Shown here in pieces: positions 17,102 through 23,857 of a DNA stretch of 64,000 nt. Each line of letters begins with the position of its first letter. The stretch's first letter is position 1. The stretch spans positions 153,680 to 217,679 of the forward strand of contig JAEWGW010000032.1 in NCBI GenBank assembly GCA_023388055.1, read 5' to 3'. The notes under the pieces are model-generated. The model ran no database searches, was not told the DNA's origin, and was given only the letters and a program-made list of their open reading frames with translations. The DNA is from Bacillota bacterium. Lineage in GTDB: Bacteria > Bacillota > Bacilli > Paenibacillales > NBRC-103111. The translations under genes were made by a program, and so were the position numbers.

Positions 17102-18508
17102 ATGATCCGCAGAAATCAGCATATTCTTTCTCAACTGATTGCGGTATGCGATTATGTGTTGTATTTGTTTTCCTTCTCCGTGGCCTGGTGGGTCAAGTTT
17201 GAGTCGGGTTGGTTTAGCTACGGTGGCCTGCTGCCACTTCGAACGTATTTCATATGGGCTATGATTTATGGAGCGCTTGCGTTGGTGTTGGGGTTCTTTT
17301 TAAATTTTTATGTGCCTAAACGAAAGAAGCGTTTTTCATTTGAAGTGGTAAAAATTTTGCAGATTCACTTTTTCAGTCTATTAATTCTACTTAGCTTTTT
17401 ATTTATTTATAAAGAGATTCATATATCCAGAGAGTTTCTTGCGATATTTGTGGCATTAAGTGTTTTGAGTCAATGCATATTCCGATACTCCGTCAAAATA
17501 GCCACCCGTGAGCTTCGGAAGAAGGGGTATAATAAACAATTTGTCCTTATCCTTGGAGCAGGTAGTCTGGGTAAACGATTCTCCAATAACCTGGAGCAAT
17601 ACAAAGAGCTGGGGTATGAAGTGATTGGGTTCCTGGATGATTACAGTACGGATTCTGAGGCTGACGGTGGGGCCTACAAGCCCATTATCGGGAAGCTGGA
17701 GGACTTGGAACGTGTCCTTAGTTCGGAGCTTGTAGACGAGGTTGTAATCGCTCTGCCATTAACCGCGCATCTCAAGTATGGTCAGATTATCGCAACCTGC
17801 GAGAAGATGGGGGTCCGTACGCTTATTATTCCGGACTTCTTTGATTATTTGCCGGCGCGGCCGTATTTTGATAATTTTGCGGGGATGCCGTTAATCAATG
17901 TGCGGAGTATTCCTTTGGACGATCTGGGCAACCGCATTCTAAAGCGTGGGTTCGATATTGGCTTCTCGTTAGTTGCGATCATGATCACGCTGCCGGTGAT
18001 GCTGCTGGTGGCTGCGTTGGTGAAGCTAGGTTCGCCGGGGCCTGTGATTTTTAAGCAGGAGCGTGTTGGGTATAACCGCCGGAATTTCTTTATGTATAAG
18101 TTCCGTACGATGAGGGTTATGCCGGAGACGATGTCCAATACGCTGTGGACGGTGGAGAATGATCCGCGGCGGACGAAGGTGGGAGAATTCCTGCGCCGGA
18201 CCAGTCTGGATGAGCTGCCGCAGTTTTTTAATGTGCTTCTGGGACATATGAGTGTGGTAGGACCTCGTCCGGAACGTCCCTTTTTTGTGGAGCAATTTAA
18301 GGAAGAGATCCCCAAATATATGGTGAAGCATCATATCCGCCCCGGGATTACAGGTTTGGCCCAAAGCAAAGGTCTGCGAGGGGACACGTCCATCAGCGAA
18401 CGGGTGAAAGAGGATATTTTCTATATTGAGAATTGGACGCTGTTATTTGATATCAAGATTATCTTGAAGACGATCATTAATGGGTTCGTGAACAAAAACG
18501 CCTATTGA
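17102..18508 (+). CDS. Initiating sugar-phosphate transferase (WsfP/WbaP-like polyprenyl glycosylphosphotransferase)
   Basis: A 468-residue polyprenyl glycosylphosphotransferase that loads the first sugar phosphate onto undecaprenyl phosphate. The N-terminal half has four membrane helices. A Rossmann-like CoA-binding-type domain follows (VLILGAGSLGKRF, GFLDD). The C-terminal catalytic region begins with a fifth hydrophobic segment (residues about 285-305). It continues with the bacterial transferase signature KLGSPGPVIFKQERVGYN, FYMYKFRTM-like FFMYKFRTMR, RRTSLDELPQFFNVLLG and VGPRPERPFF. Homologues (WsaP, WsfP) start S-layer glycan assembly. It is the last gene of the glycan locus and is GC-rich. 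ATG 17102 follows GGGTGAAGG. Confidence 0.9.
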   Translation: MIRRNQHILSQLIAVCDYVLYLFSFSVAWWVKFESGWFSYGGLLPLRTYFIWAMIYGALALVLGFFLNFYVPKRKKRFSFEVVKILQIHFFSLLILLSFLFIYKEIHISREFLAIFVALSVLSQCIFRYSVKIATRELRKKGYNKQFVLILGAGSLGKRFSNNLEQYKELGYEVIGFLDDYSTDSEADGGAYKPIIGKLEDLERVLSSELVDEVVIALPLTAHLKYGQIIATCEKMGVRTLIIPDFFDYLPARPYFDNFAGMPLINVRSIPLDDLGNRILKRGFDIGFSLVAIMITLPVMLLVAALVKLGSPGPVIFKQERVGYNRRNFFMYKFRTMRVMPETMSNTLWTVENDPRRTKVGEFLRRTSLDELPQFFNVLLGHMSVVGPRPERPFFVEQFKEEIPKYMVKHHIRPGITGLAQSKGLRGDTSISERVKEDIFYIENWTLLFDIKIILKTIINGFVNKNAY

Positions 18509-18577
18509 TGGTGGACACCGTTGTGGGTGTTGGACAGTCTCATGCGGACTGAAATTGGGGAATTTAGGATATCCCTG

Positions 18578-18606
18578 TTGACTTTTCATATCCTTCCGCA
18601 TTAAAA
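18578..18606 (+). promoter_or_regulatory. Candidate sigma-A promoter
   Basis: TTGACT (18578-18583), 17-bp spacer, TTAAAA (18601-18606). It lies about 75 bp before a small membrane-protein gene. The -10 box is weak. Confidence 0.4.
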
Positions 18607-18681
18607 TTAGCGTATATTTCCAACCATACTGTCCCACACTGGTAAGAGCAGGCATAGGATGCTTACAGGGGGGCCGCGGCG

Positions 18682-18810
18682 ATGGAAAAGGATGATTCAT
18701 GGGTTCAGGATGATCCGTTGGGTATTGGCCGGGGAATGGTGTATGGGGTGGTGCTGGGCGCGTTGATTTGGGCCGGCATTATCGGTGGAATTGTTTGGTG
18801 GCTGAAGTAA
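18682..18810 (+). CDS. Small single-pass membrane protein, unknown function
   Basis: A 42-residue frame starting ATG 18682, about nine bases after a GGGGGG ribosome site. The product has an acidic N-terminus (MEKDDSWVQDDPLG) and one hydrophobic helix (VVLGALIWAGIIGGIVWW) ending in LK. Codon use is GC-rich like genuine genes here. I do not recognise a family. The topology suggests the acidic end outside or the C-terminal lysine inside. It is separate from the glycan locus and from the paralogous pair downstream. Confidence 0.6.
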   Translation: MEKDDSWVQDDPLGIGRGMVYGVVLGALIWAGIIGGIVWWLK

Positions 18811-19000
18811 GCAACCGCATATTGAACATTCGTCGCAAAGCATGCGTGGATGGATTCCGAAAGGGATCTTTCCGCGCATTTTTATTTTGGCGAGAGAGGA
18901 GGGGATGGTGAAATACCGCAAAGATTCGCTAATTTTGATGATTATTGTGAACAATGTGTGAATTCAAAAATTTTTCCGTTATCTTTTTGAAGCTGATGCT

Positions 19001-19050
19001 GTCTACGCTAACAGAAGGGCAAGAGAAAGAAAGCCAATGAGCGCGTAGAC
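19001..19050 (+). promoter_or_regulatory. Inverted repeat in leader of unknown gene pair
   Basis: GTCTACGC (19001-19008) and GCGTAGAC (19043-19050) are perfect 8-bp inverted arms separated by 34 bases, about 36 bp before the next start codon. It could be an RNA stem or operator. From 18811 to 19000 I see no gene. Confidence 0.4.
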
Positions 19051-19085
19051 GCAAAATGCGAAAGGGAGATGATGGAGCGATGTTG

Positions 19086-19421
19086 ATGTCCATACCGTTG
19101 CCGGTGCAGGTGGATATGGTGTTGGAGGATTTGACGGAGGAACTGTGCGGCCTGAAGGAAGGTACGGTGTTTTTGCAGATTGAGGATGGGATTGTGAAGA
19201 CCTATGGTGTCCGCCACCGGCTGGAGAACCGGGTGGAGCCGGGATCGGAAAGGGACGCCCGGGTTGTAGCAGTCCGTCCGCGGCAGGTGGAGCTGCTCCG
19301 GGAAATGGCGACAGATGTGGTGAAGCGGAAGACCCAGTGGACGACGGGTATGATGTCCTACCGTTTTGTGATGCGGAAGGGATCCATCCAGGTTTTCGTG
19401 GATTATAAGGAGCAAAAATAA
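19086..19421 (+). CDS. Hypothetical protein, paralogue of the next gene
   Basis: About 111 residues from ATG 19086, which has GGAG eight bases upstream; ATG 19080 and 19056 are alternatives. There is no signal peptide or membrane segment. The core GTVFLQIEDGIVKTYGVRH matches GTVFVQIRNDVVGKYGVKH in the protein encoded at 19576. Both end with a basic stretch, then a W-[TS]-x-G-x-M motif (here WTTGMMSYRFVMRKG, there WTYGEMYFEFAMRRN) and a beta strand. The two arose by duplication. I cannot name the family; the fold looks like a small alpha/beta domain. Confidence 0.65.
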   Translation: MSIPLPVQVDMVLEDLTEELCGLKEGTVFLQIEDGIVKTYGVRHRLENRVEPGSERDARVVAVRPRQVELLREMATDVVKRKTQWTTGMMSYRFVMRKGSIQVFVDYKEQK

Positions 19422-19575
19422 CAGATTCATAAGAATAAAGAACCATATGTGTTAATTATTTGAACAAGATACAAAATAGTTGATAAAACTACAAAATATA
19501 ACTATAATAGGACTCAATACTTACATAATCATACAGAAGAATGACATATTTCAACATCATATGAGGAGGTTAGTA

Positions 19576-19950
19576 ATGCAGTCGGAACAGATTTCTCTCG
19601 CAAGACAGATGGATTTGGTGATCCGGACGATGCAGGATGAACTGCGTTATTTGGCATCAGGGACGGTTTTTGTACAGATCCGCAATGATGTGGTGGGCAA
19701 GTATGGTGTGAAGCATGAGCCCATTGAGATTAGCGGGGATGAGATGCCTGCTCCCGAGATCCTTATGTCGGACAGCCATATCAAGGCATTCCGCCAATTA
19801 GCGGTTGGTTCGTTGAATCATAAAAGGAATTGGACGTACGGGGAAATGTACTTTGAGTTTGCGATGCGGCGGAATGTGCTGAACGTAAGCATCCAATTGG
19901 AATCCAATTACAATATGGCGAATCTGTTCAATAAGTTTCCTCCTCAATAA
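19576..19950 (+). CDS. Hypothetical protein, paralogue of the preceding gene
   Basis: A 124-residue protein starting at ATG 19576, with AGGAGG six bases upstream; a longer frame to 19480 is AT-rich and lacks a ribosome site. It shares with the 19086 product an N-terminal helix (ARQMDLVIRTMQDEL), the GTVFVQI...GKYGVKH core and the W-T-Y-G-E-M segment. It has an extra C-terminal tail (NMANLFNKFPPQ). It has its own upstream AT-rich region of about 150 bp, so it may be separately transcribed. Family not recognised. Confidence 0.72.
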   Translation: MQSEQISLARQMDLVIRTMQDELRYLASGTVFVQIRNDVVGKYGVKHEPIEISGDEMPAPEILMSDSHIKAFRQLAVGSLNHKRNWTYGEMYFEFAMRRNVLNVSIQLESNYNMANLFNKFPPQ

Positions 19951-20088
19951 GTAAGGGGGGAAATAAGGACGAATAAGGCTAAACAAAGAGGGTCTTATCA
20001 AAGGATCATAAACGAAATCATTCTTTTGAACTCATCCATTATCATTATCTTCTATTTCGATTATCCTTTTCTGTACCATCATATTCCA

Positions 20089-20116
20089 GGGGGCTGCCGC
20101 GGCAGTCTCTTTTTTC
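20089..20116 (+). terminator. Probable intrinsic terminator
   Basis: A GGGGGCTGCC/GGCAGTCTCT stem (with G-T pairs) is followed by TTTTTT, 140 bp after the 19576 gene. The rest of 19951-20249 shows no gene. Confidence 0.6.
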
Positions 20117-20249
20117 TTGGTTCTTTATAGCCGGGGGCGATAAGGGACAAACTTTTTCCCGGGCTTGTCATGCTAGTCTGCATAATGGGTCAAGTCTCCT
20201 CATAGACATGTACCAATGTTTGAATCAGGTGCAGAGGGGATGATGAAGG

Positions 20250-21446
20250 ATGCGTCGTCGGATATGGGGTTTGAGCGTGGTGCTGCTGGTTGTGGTGCTG
20301 GCGCTGGCAGGTTGTTTCGGAGGCAAGAAGGACGCGGGAGCAGTAGTGAAGGATTTGGACAAACAAGTGGAGAAGCTGGAAAGCTACACCAGTACGGGGA
20401 CGATGACTCTTCATACAGGTACGGAGCCTCAGGAGTATCAGGTGGAGGTGTCGTTCCAGAAGCCGTCGTATTACCGGATTTCACTTTCCAATGACAAGAA
20501 GGATATTTCCCAGATTGTGCTGAAGAATGACGATGGTGTGTTTGTCCTAACGCCCCATCTGAACAAAAGCTTCCGGTTCCAAAGCGATTGGCCGAAGAAT
20601 CAGGGCCAGGTGTACCTGTATGAATCCCTGGTGAATAGCATCGATCAGGATAAGGACCGGCAGTTTACAACGGACGGCGACTCGTATGTATTCGATGTGC
20701 TGGCCAACTACTCCAATTCCTCTCTTTCCCGCCAAAAGATCTGGATCAACAAGAAGAGCTTTGCTCCCCAGACAGTGGAAATTTATGATGCCCAGAACAA
20801 ACCGGTTGTGGTGATGAACTTCAACGACTTTAAGTTTAATGAGAGCTTCGAGAAGGATTATTTCGATATGCAGCGCAATATGACCAGCGCCCGGATTACC
20901 CTTCCCACCATGGGGCTGGAAACTCAGAAGGATACGGCTGCAGCCCAATCCGGTACCTCGGCGCAAGGGACAGCCAAGCAAGGCACGGCTCCGCAAGGTG
21001 CGGCTGTACAAGGCAAAGCACAACAAGGCACTACACCGGTGCAAGGCAGCGCAGGCGCACAACAGCCTGCCGCCAACGCAGCCGGAACGCCGGCAGTTCC
21101 TCAGTCCCAGGGTGTTTCGCTGATCGAACCCTCCTATATTCCTGGCGGAGTGGGCAAACCTCAAGCAAGCGAAACCACCTCGGGTGAAAATGCTGCCATT
21201 CTTTTGAAATATACCGGCACCTACAATTATACGCTTCTGGAGTCCAGACCCTCCGACAAATCGGTTTCCTATCAGGATGGGGAGCTGGTGGACCTGGGTT
21301 ACAGCTTCGGGGTGCTGACCGGCGGGGAAAAGAAAACCCTGCTCTGGATGGCGCAAGGCACGGAATTCAGACTGTCCTCCGGGGATCTCCCCGTGAAGGA
21401 AATGGTCCAAATTGCCATCTCCGTTCAAGGCTCTTCCGGCAAATAA
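20250..21446 (+). CDS. ydcC: LolA-like outer lipoprotein, YdcC family
   Basis: A 398-residue lipoprotein. A basic, hydrophobic signal peptide ends in the lipobox LALAGC with the lipidated cysteine at residue 22. Residues 35-230 match the LolA-like fold of Bacillus YdcC/GerS-type proteins (KLESYTSTGTMTLHTG, SYYRISLSNDKKDISQIVLKNDDGV). Residues about 235-285 are a low-complexity Ala/Gln/Gly/Thr linker with repeated QGTA/QGAA units, not seen in the typical YdcC. A C-terminal domain of about 110 residues follows. It precedes alr as ydcC does in B. subtilis. YdcC is expressed in sporulation in Bacillus; the role here is inferred from synteny and fold. Confidence 0.8.
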   Translation: MRRRIWGLSVVLLVVVLALAGCFGGKKDAGAVVKDLDKQVEKLESYTSTGTMTLHTGTEPQEYQVEVSFQKPSYYRISLSNDKKDISQIVLKNDDGVFVLTPHLNKSFRFQSDWPKNQGQVYLYESLVNSIDQDKDRQFTTDGDSYVFDVLANYSNSSLSRQKIWINKKSFAPQTVEIYDAQNKPVVVMNFNDFKFNESFEKDYFDMQRNMTSARITLPTMGLETQKDTAAAQSGTSAQGTAKQGTAPQGAAVQGKAQQGTTPVQGSAGAQQPAANAAGTPAVPQSQGVSLIEPSYIPGGVGKPQASETTSGENAAILLKYTGTYNYTLLESRPSDKSVSYQDGELVDLGYSFGVLTGGEKKTLLWMAQGTEFRLSSGDLPVKEMVQIAISVQGSSGK

Positions 21447-21461
21447 TCGGCGGAAAGTTCA

Positions 21462-21490
21462 TTGACAGCTCTACGGGGAGCAAGTAACAT
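21462..21490 (+). promoter_or_regulatory. Strong sigma-A-type promoter for alr
   Basis: TTGACA (21462-21467), exactly 17 bp, TAACAT (21485-21490). Transcription should start near 21497 and run through the CRISPR-like repeat into alr. Confidence 0.7.
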
Positions 21491-21521
21491 AAAGCGTATG
21501 TCACAAAACGAGACCGTTTGT

Positions 21522-21553
21522 GTCGCTCCCCTAGCGGGAGCGTGGATTGAAAC
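21522..21553 (+). repeat. Solitary CRISPR-like repeat unit (type I-C style)
   Basis: Thirty-two bases beginning GTCGCTCCC, with loop CTAG, then GGGAGCG and ending GTGGATTGAAAC. The arms CGCTCCC and GGGAGCG form a 7-bp stem. This matches the form of type I-C repeats (GTCGC-stem-TGGATTGAAAY) as I recall them. Only one copy is present: neither the 35 bp upstream nor the sequence downstream contains a second, and no cas genes are in the window. It lies between the promoter and the ribosome site of alr, ending 17 bp before the GTG start. Confidence 0.75.
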
Positions 21554-21570
21554 AAAGAGGGTGATGGGCA

Positions 21571-22746
21571 GTGGATGCGTTTTACCGTCCTACGTGGGTG
21601 GAGATATCGCTGGACGCGCTGCGGCATAATCTGCGCGCTTTCCGGTCTGCACTTCCCGCAGAGATGAGAGTTATGGCTGTGGTCAAGGCGGATGCGTACG
21701 GGCACGGTGCCGTACAGATTGCCAAGGAATGTATTGCCGAGGGTGCGTCCTATCTGGCGGTGGCGTTTATGGATGAGGCGCTGGAGCTGCGGCGGGCAGG
21801 CATTGAAGCGCCGATTCTGGTATTGGGGTATACTCCGGCGGAGGCAGTGCCTTTGGCCGTTAAATACAGAATTACGATTAATGTATACAGCATGGATGTG
21901 CTGGAGGCGCTGGAGAAGCGTGGACCGGAGGAGCCCTCCGTGAAAATCCACATTAAAGTGGATTCGGGCATGGGGCGGCTGGGTCTGAACCGGACGGAGG
22001 ATGCCATTGCTTTTATTGAGCGGGCCTTGTCTCTGCCGGGAGTTGAGGTGGAGGGGCTGTTCACCCATTACGCCTGCGCGGACGAAGCGGATAAAGCCTA
22101 CACCAAGGAGCAGTTCAGCAAGTTCGAACGGGTAGCCGGTCATTTCCGGGAAAAAGGAATTACCTTCTCCTATGTGCATGCGGGCAATACGGCAACCGCC
22201 ATTGATACGCCGGAGATCAGCTATAATATGGTCCGTCTGGGCATCGGCATGTATGGGCTGTACCCCTCCGATGAAGTGGATATGGAGCGGGTGAAGCTGC
22301 GTCCGGTGATGTCACTCAAAACAAGAATCGTGATGCTGAAAAGTATGGAGGAAGGGGCGGGGGTCAGCTACGGCGCACTGTACCATGCCTCTGAAGGCGA
22401 GGAGATCGCAACCCTTGCCGTGGGTTACGCGGATGGGTTTTCCCGGATGCTGACGGGTAAGGCACATGCTTTGATCCGGGGCAAGCGGGTTCCTGTGGTA
22501 GGGCGGGTCTGTATGGACCAATGTATGATCAGCCTGCAGGGTGTAAGCGGGGCGGAAATCGGCGACGAAGTGGTGCTGTTCGGCGAGCAGGATGGTCTGG
22601 TTCTGCCGGCGGAGGAGCTGGCGGAGAAGCTGGGCACAGTGAACTATGAGATTGTATGTATGATTTCCCACCGGGTGCCAAGGGTGTACACGGAAGAAGG
22701 CGTTGTGAAGAACACGGTGAATCCGCTGCAGCATCAGTTTAGTTAA
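21571..22746 (+). CDS. alr: Alanine racemase
   Basis: PLP-dependent enzyme that interconverts L- and D-alanine for peptidoglycan. The Schiff-base lysine is Lys39 in AVVKADAYGHGA, and the catalytic tyrosine lies in GVSYGALYHA of the C-terminal beta domain. The barrel motif HIKVDSGMGRLG is intact. Length is 391 residues, normal for the family. It starts at GTG 21571 with GAGGGTGAT just upstream. Gene order lipoprotein-alr-ndoAI-ndoA matches Bacillus. Its 5' leader is unusual because it contains a CRISPR-type repeat hairpin. Confidence 0.96.
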   Translation: MDAFYRPTWVEISLDALRHNLRAFRSALPAEMRVMAVVKADAYGHGAVQIAKECIAEGASYLAVAFMDEALELRRAGIEAPILVLGYTPAEAVPLAVKYRITINVYSMDVLEALEKRGPEEPSVKIHIKVDSGMGRLGLNRTEDAIAFIERALSLPGVEVEGLFTHYACADEADKAYTKEQFSKFERVAGHFREKGITFSYVHAGNTATAIDTPEISYNMVRLGIGMYGLYPSDEVDMERVKLRPVMSLKTRIVMLKSMEEGAGVSYGALYHASEGEEIATLAVGYADGFSRMLTGKAHALIRGKRVPVVGRVCMDQCMISLQGVSGAEIGDEVVLFGEQDGLVLPAEELAEKLGTVNYEIVCMISHRVPRVYTEEGVVKNTVNPLQHQFS

Positions 22747-22899
22747 CGCAGGAGCGGCGGGTTTTGTCCCTGAACCGGCATGGAATTTCCATGGAGAAAG
22801 TTTCCTGAGGATTTTTGTGCCAAAATGCAAAGGATTTTCCCGGTTGCCGCCGAAATATATAAAGTAAGGATTATATCGGAAACGATAGCTCGACCATAT

Positions 22900-22978
22900 A
22901 ACATACCTGATATACGCCGGACATATATTAGCGTATGGCGTTTTAGGCAGGATAAGCCTGCGCCAGCGTAGGTATGTT
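22900..22978 (+). promoter_or_regulatory. Nested inverted repeats upstream of the toxin-antitoxin operon
   Basis: AACATACCT (22900-22908) is the inverse of AGGTATGTT (22970-22978). Inside these are ATACGC (22913) and GCGTAT (22931), and a GCAGG/CCTGC hairpin near 22950. TATAAT follows at 22980-22985. The arrangement could be an operator for the NdoAI ribbon-helix-helix protein or a leader structure; no protein is convincing in 22747-23046. Confidence 0.4.
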
Positions 22979-23046
22979 GTATAATTTGCCTTTATTTGTA
23001 TCATAATGGGGAAGTCAGGGCGGGTAGCTTTTGGAGGTGCGAGGAA

Positions 23047-23325
23047 GTGTCCAACGTGAATACAAAACGGATCATGATCAGTTTGCCGGATCACCTTTTG
23101 CAGGAGGTCGACGGGATTGTGGAACAAGAAAATTCCAATCGAAGCGAGCTGATCCGTCAGGCGATGAAGCTGTACCTGACAGAGCGACGGAAGCGCCAGC
23201 TCCGGGATTCCATGCAGCGCGGCTACATGGAGATGGCGAAGATTAACCTGAACATTGCTTCGGAGTCTTTCCATGCGGAAGAGGATGCAGGTACAACGGT
23301 GGATCGTTTGGTTAGCGGGGTGTAG
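23047..23325 (+). CDS. ndoAI: EndoAI/MazE-type antitoxin
   Basis: A 92-residue ribbon-helix-helix antitoxin that binds and silences the EndoA RNase and likely represses its own operon. The RHH strand and helix are KRIMISLPDHLLQEVDGIV and NSNRSELIRQAMKLYL. The C-terminus GYMEMAKINLNIASE and RLVSGV is the toxin-binding tail seen in B. subtilis NdoAI. GTG 23047 is chosen because GGAGG lies nine bases upstream and the resulting length matches the family; the longer ATG frame from 22996 is unlikely. It ends 3 bp before the toxin gene. Confidence 0.93.
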   Translation: MSNVNTKRIMISLPDHLLQEVDGIVEQENSNRSELIRQAMKLYLTERRKRQLRDSMQRGYMEMAKINLNIASESFHAEEDAGTTVDRLVSGV

Positions 23326-23328
23326 CGC

Positions 23329-23679
23329 TTGATTGTGAAACGAGGCGATGTGTTTTTTGCGGATCTGTCCCCGGTGGTTGGCTCGGAGCAAGGAGGGGTC
23401 AGGCCGGTGCTGGTCATTCAGAACGACATTGGCAACCGGTTCAGCCCGACAGTGATCATAGCGGCGATTACCGCCCAGATTCAAAAAGCGAAACTGCCCA
23501 CACATGTGGAGATTGATGCGGAAACCCATGGCTTCGACAGAGACTCGGTCATTTTGCTGGAGCAGATACGCACCATCGACAAGCAGCGCCTGACAGACAA
23601 GATCACGCATCTGGATGAGGACACCATGCGCAAGGTAGACGATGCCCTGCAGATCAGTTTGGGCCTTATTGACTTTTAG
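23329..23679 (+). CDS. ndoA: EndoA/MazF-type mRNA interferase toxin
   Basis: A 116-residue MazF-family endoribonuclease, the same length as B. subtilis EndoA, which cleaves at UACAU. The N-terminus IVKRGDVFFADLSPVVGSEQGG carries the conserved catalytic arginine environment. FSPTVIIAAITAQIQKAKLPTHVE and RDSVILLEQIRTIDKQRL complete the fold. It starts at TTG 23329, 3 bp after the antitoxin stop, and is followed by a strong terminator. No missing key residue is visible, so the module should be active. Confidence 0.95.
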   Translation: MIVKRGDVFFADLSPVVGSEQGGVRPVLVIQNDIGNRFSPTVIIAAITAQIQKAKLPTHVEIDAETHGFDRDSVILLEQIRTIDKQRLTDKITHLDEDTMRKVDDALQISLGLIDF

Positions 23680-23690
23680 CGGCGCAAAAG

Positions 23691-23713
23691 CGAGGGGGAG
23701 CCCTCGTTTTTTT
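23691..23713 (+). terminator. Intrinsic terminator of ndoAI-ndoA
   Basis: CGAGGG (23691) pairs with CCCTCG (23701) around a GGAG loop, followed by seven T. Confidence 0.85.
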
Positions 23714-23772
23714 GTGCACATTTTGGATGGAAAAGCTTGGAGCGAAAATTGGGTAGGAATTTGGTTTGGTTA

Positions 23773-23832
23773 GGGGGCTCCCCCAAAAGTAATCGGAATA
23801 AGCTTCGGAGGGCAGCGTCACTTTTGGGGGAA
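23773..23832 (-). repeat. Dispersed ~60-bp element with CCCCCAAAAGT inverted ends (copy 1)
   Basis: Outer arms CCCCCAAAAGT (23780-23790) and ACTTTTGGGGG (23820-23830) are perfect 11-bp inverted repeats. GGGGGCTCCCCC forms a small palindrome at the left end. Read on the minus strand, the element aligns with 47737-47795, sharing TTCCCCCAAAAGTGA, a CTCYGAAGC centre, TTACTTTTGG and GGAGCCCCC. It lies 25 bp before the tex start. Confidence 0.7.
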
Positions 23833-23857
23833 TAAGTTGGAGAGGTGGAAGGGACAG

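Noticed and set aside
19001..19085. c-di-GMP riboswitch before the unknown gene pair
   Set aside because: The 8-bp stem is real but the conserved GEMM core and tetraloop-receptor elements are not seen.
21455..21600. A CRISPR array upstream of alr
   Set aside because: Only one repeat-like unit is present; the expected positions one spacer-length up- and downstream hold no second copy, so it is listed as a solitary repeat.
22780..22971. 63-codon frame between alr and ndoAI
   Set aside because: No ribosome site, and it overlaps the nested inverted repeats; composition is not gene-like.
22312..23721. Minus-strand open frame across alr and the toxin-antitoxin genes
   Set aside because: Shadow frame overlapping three well-supported genes and an intergenic region.
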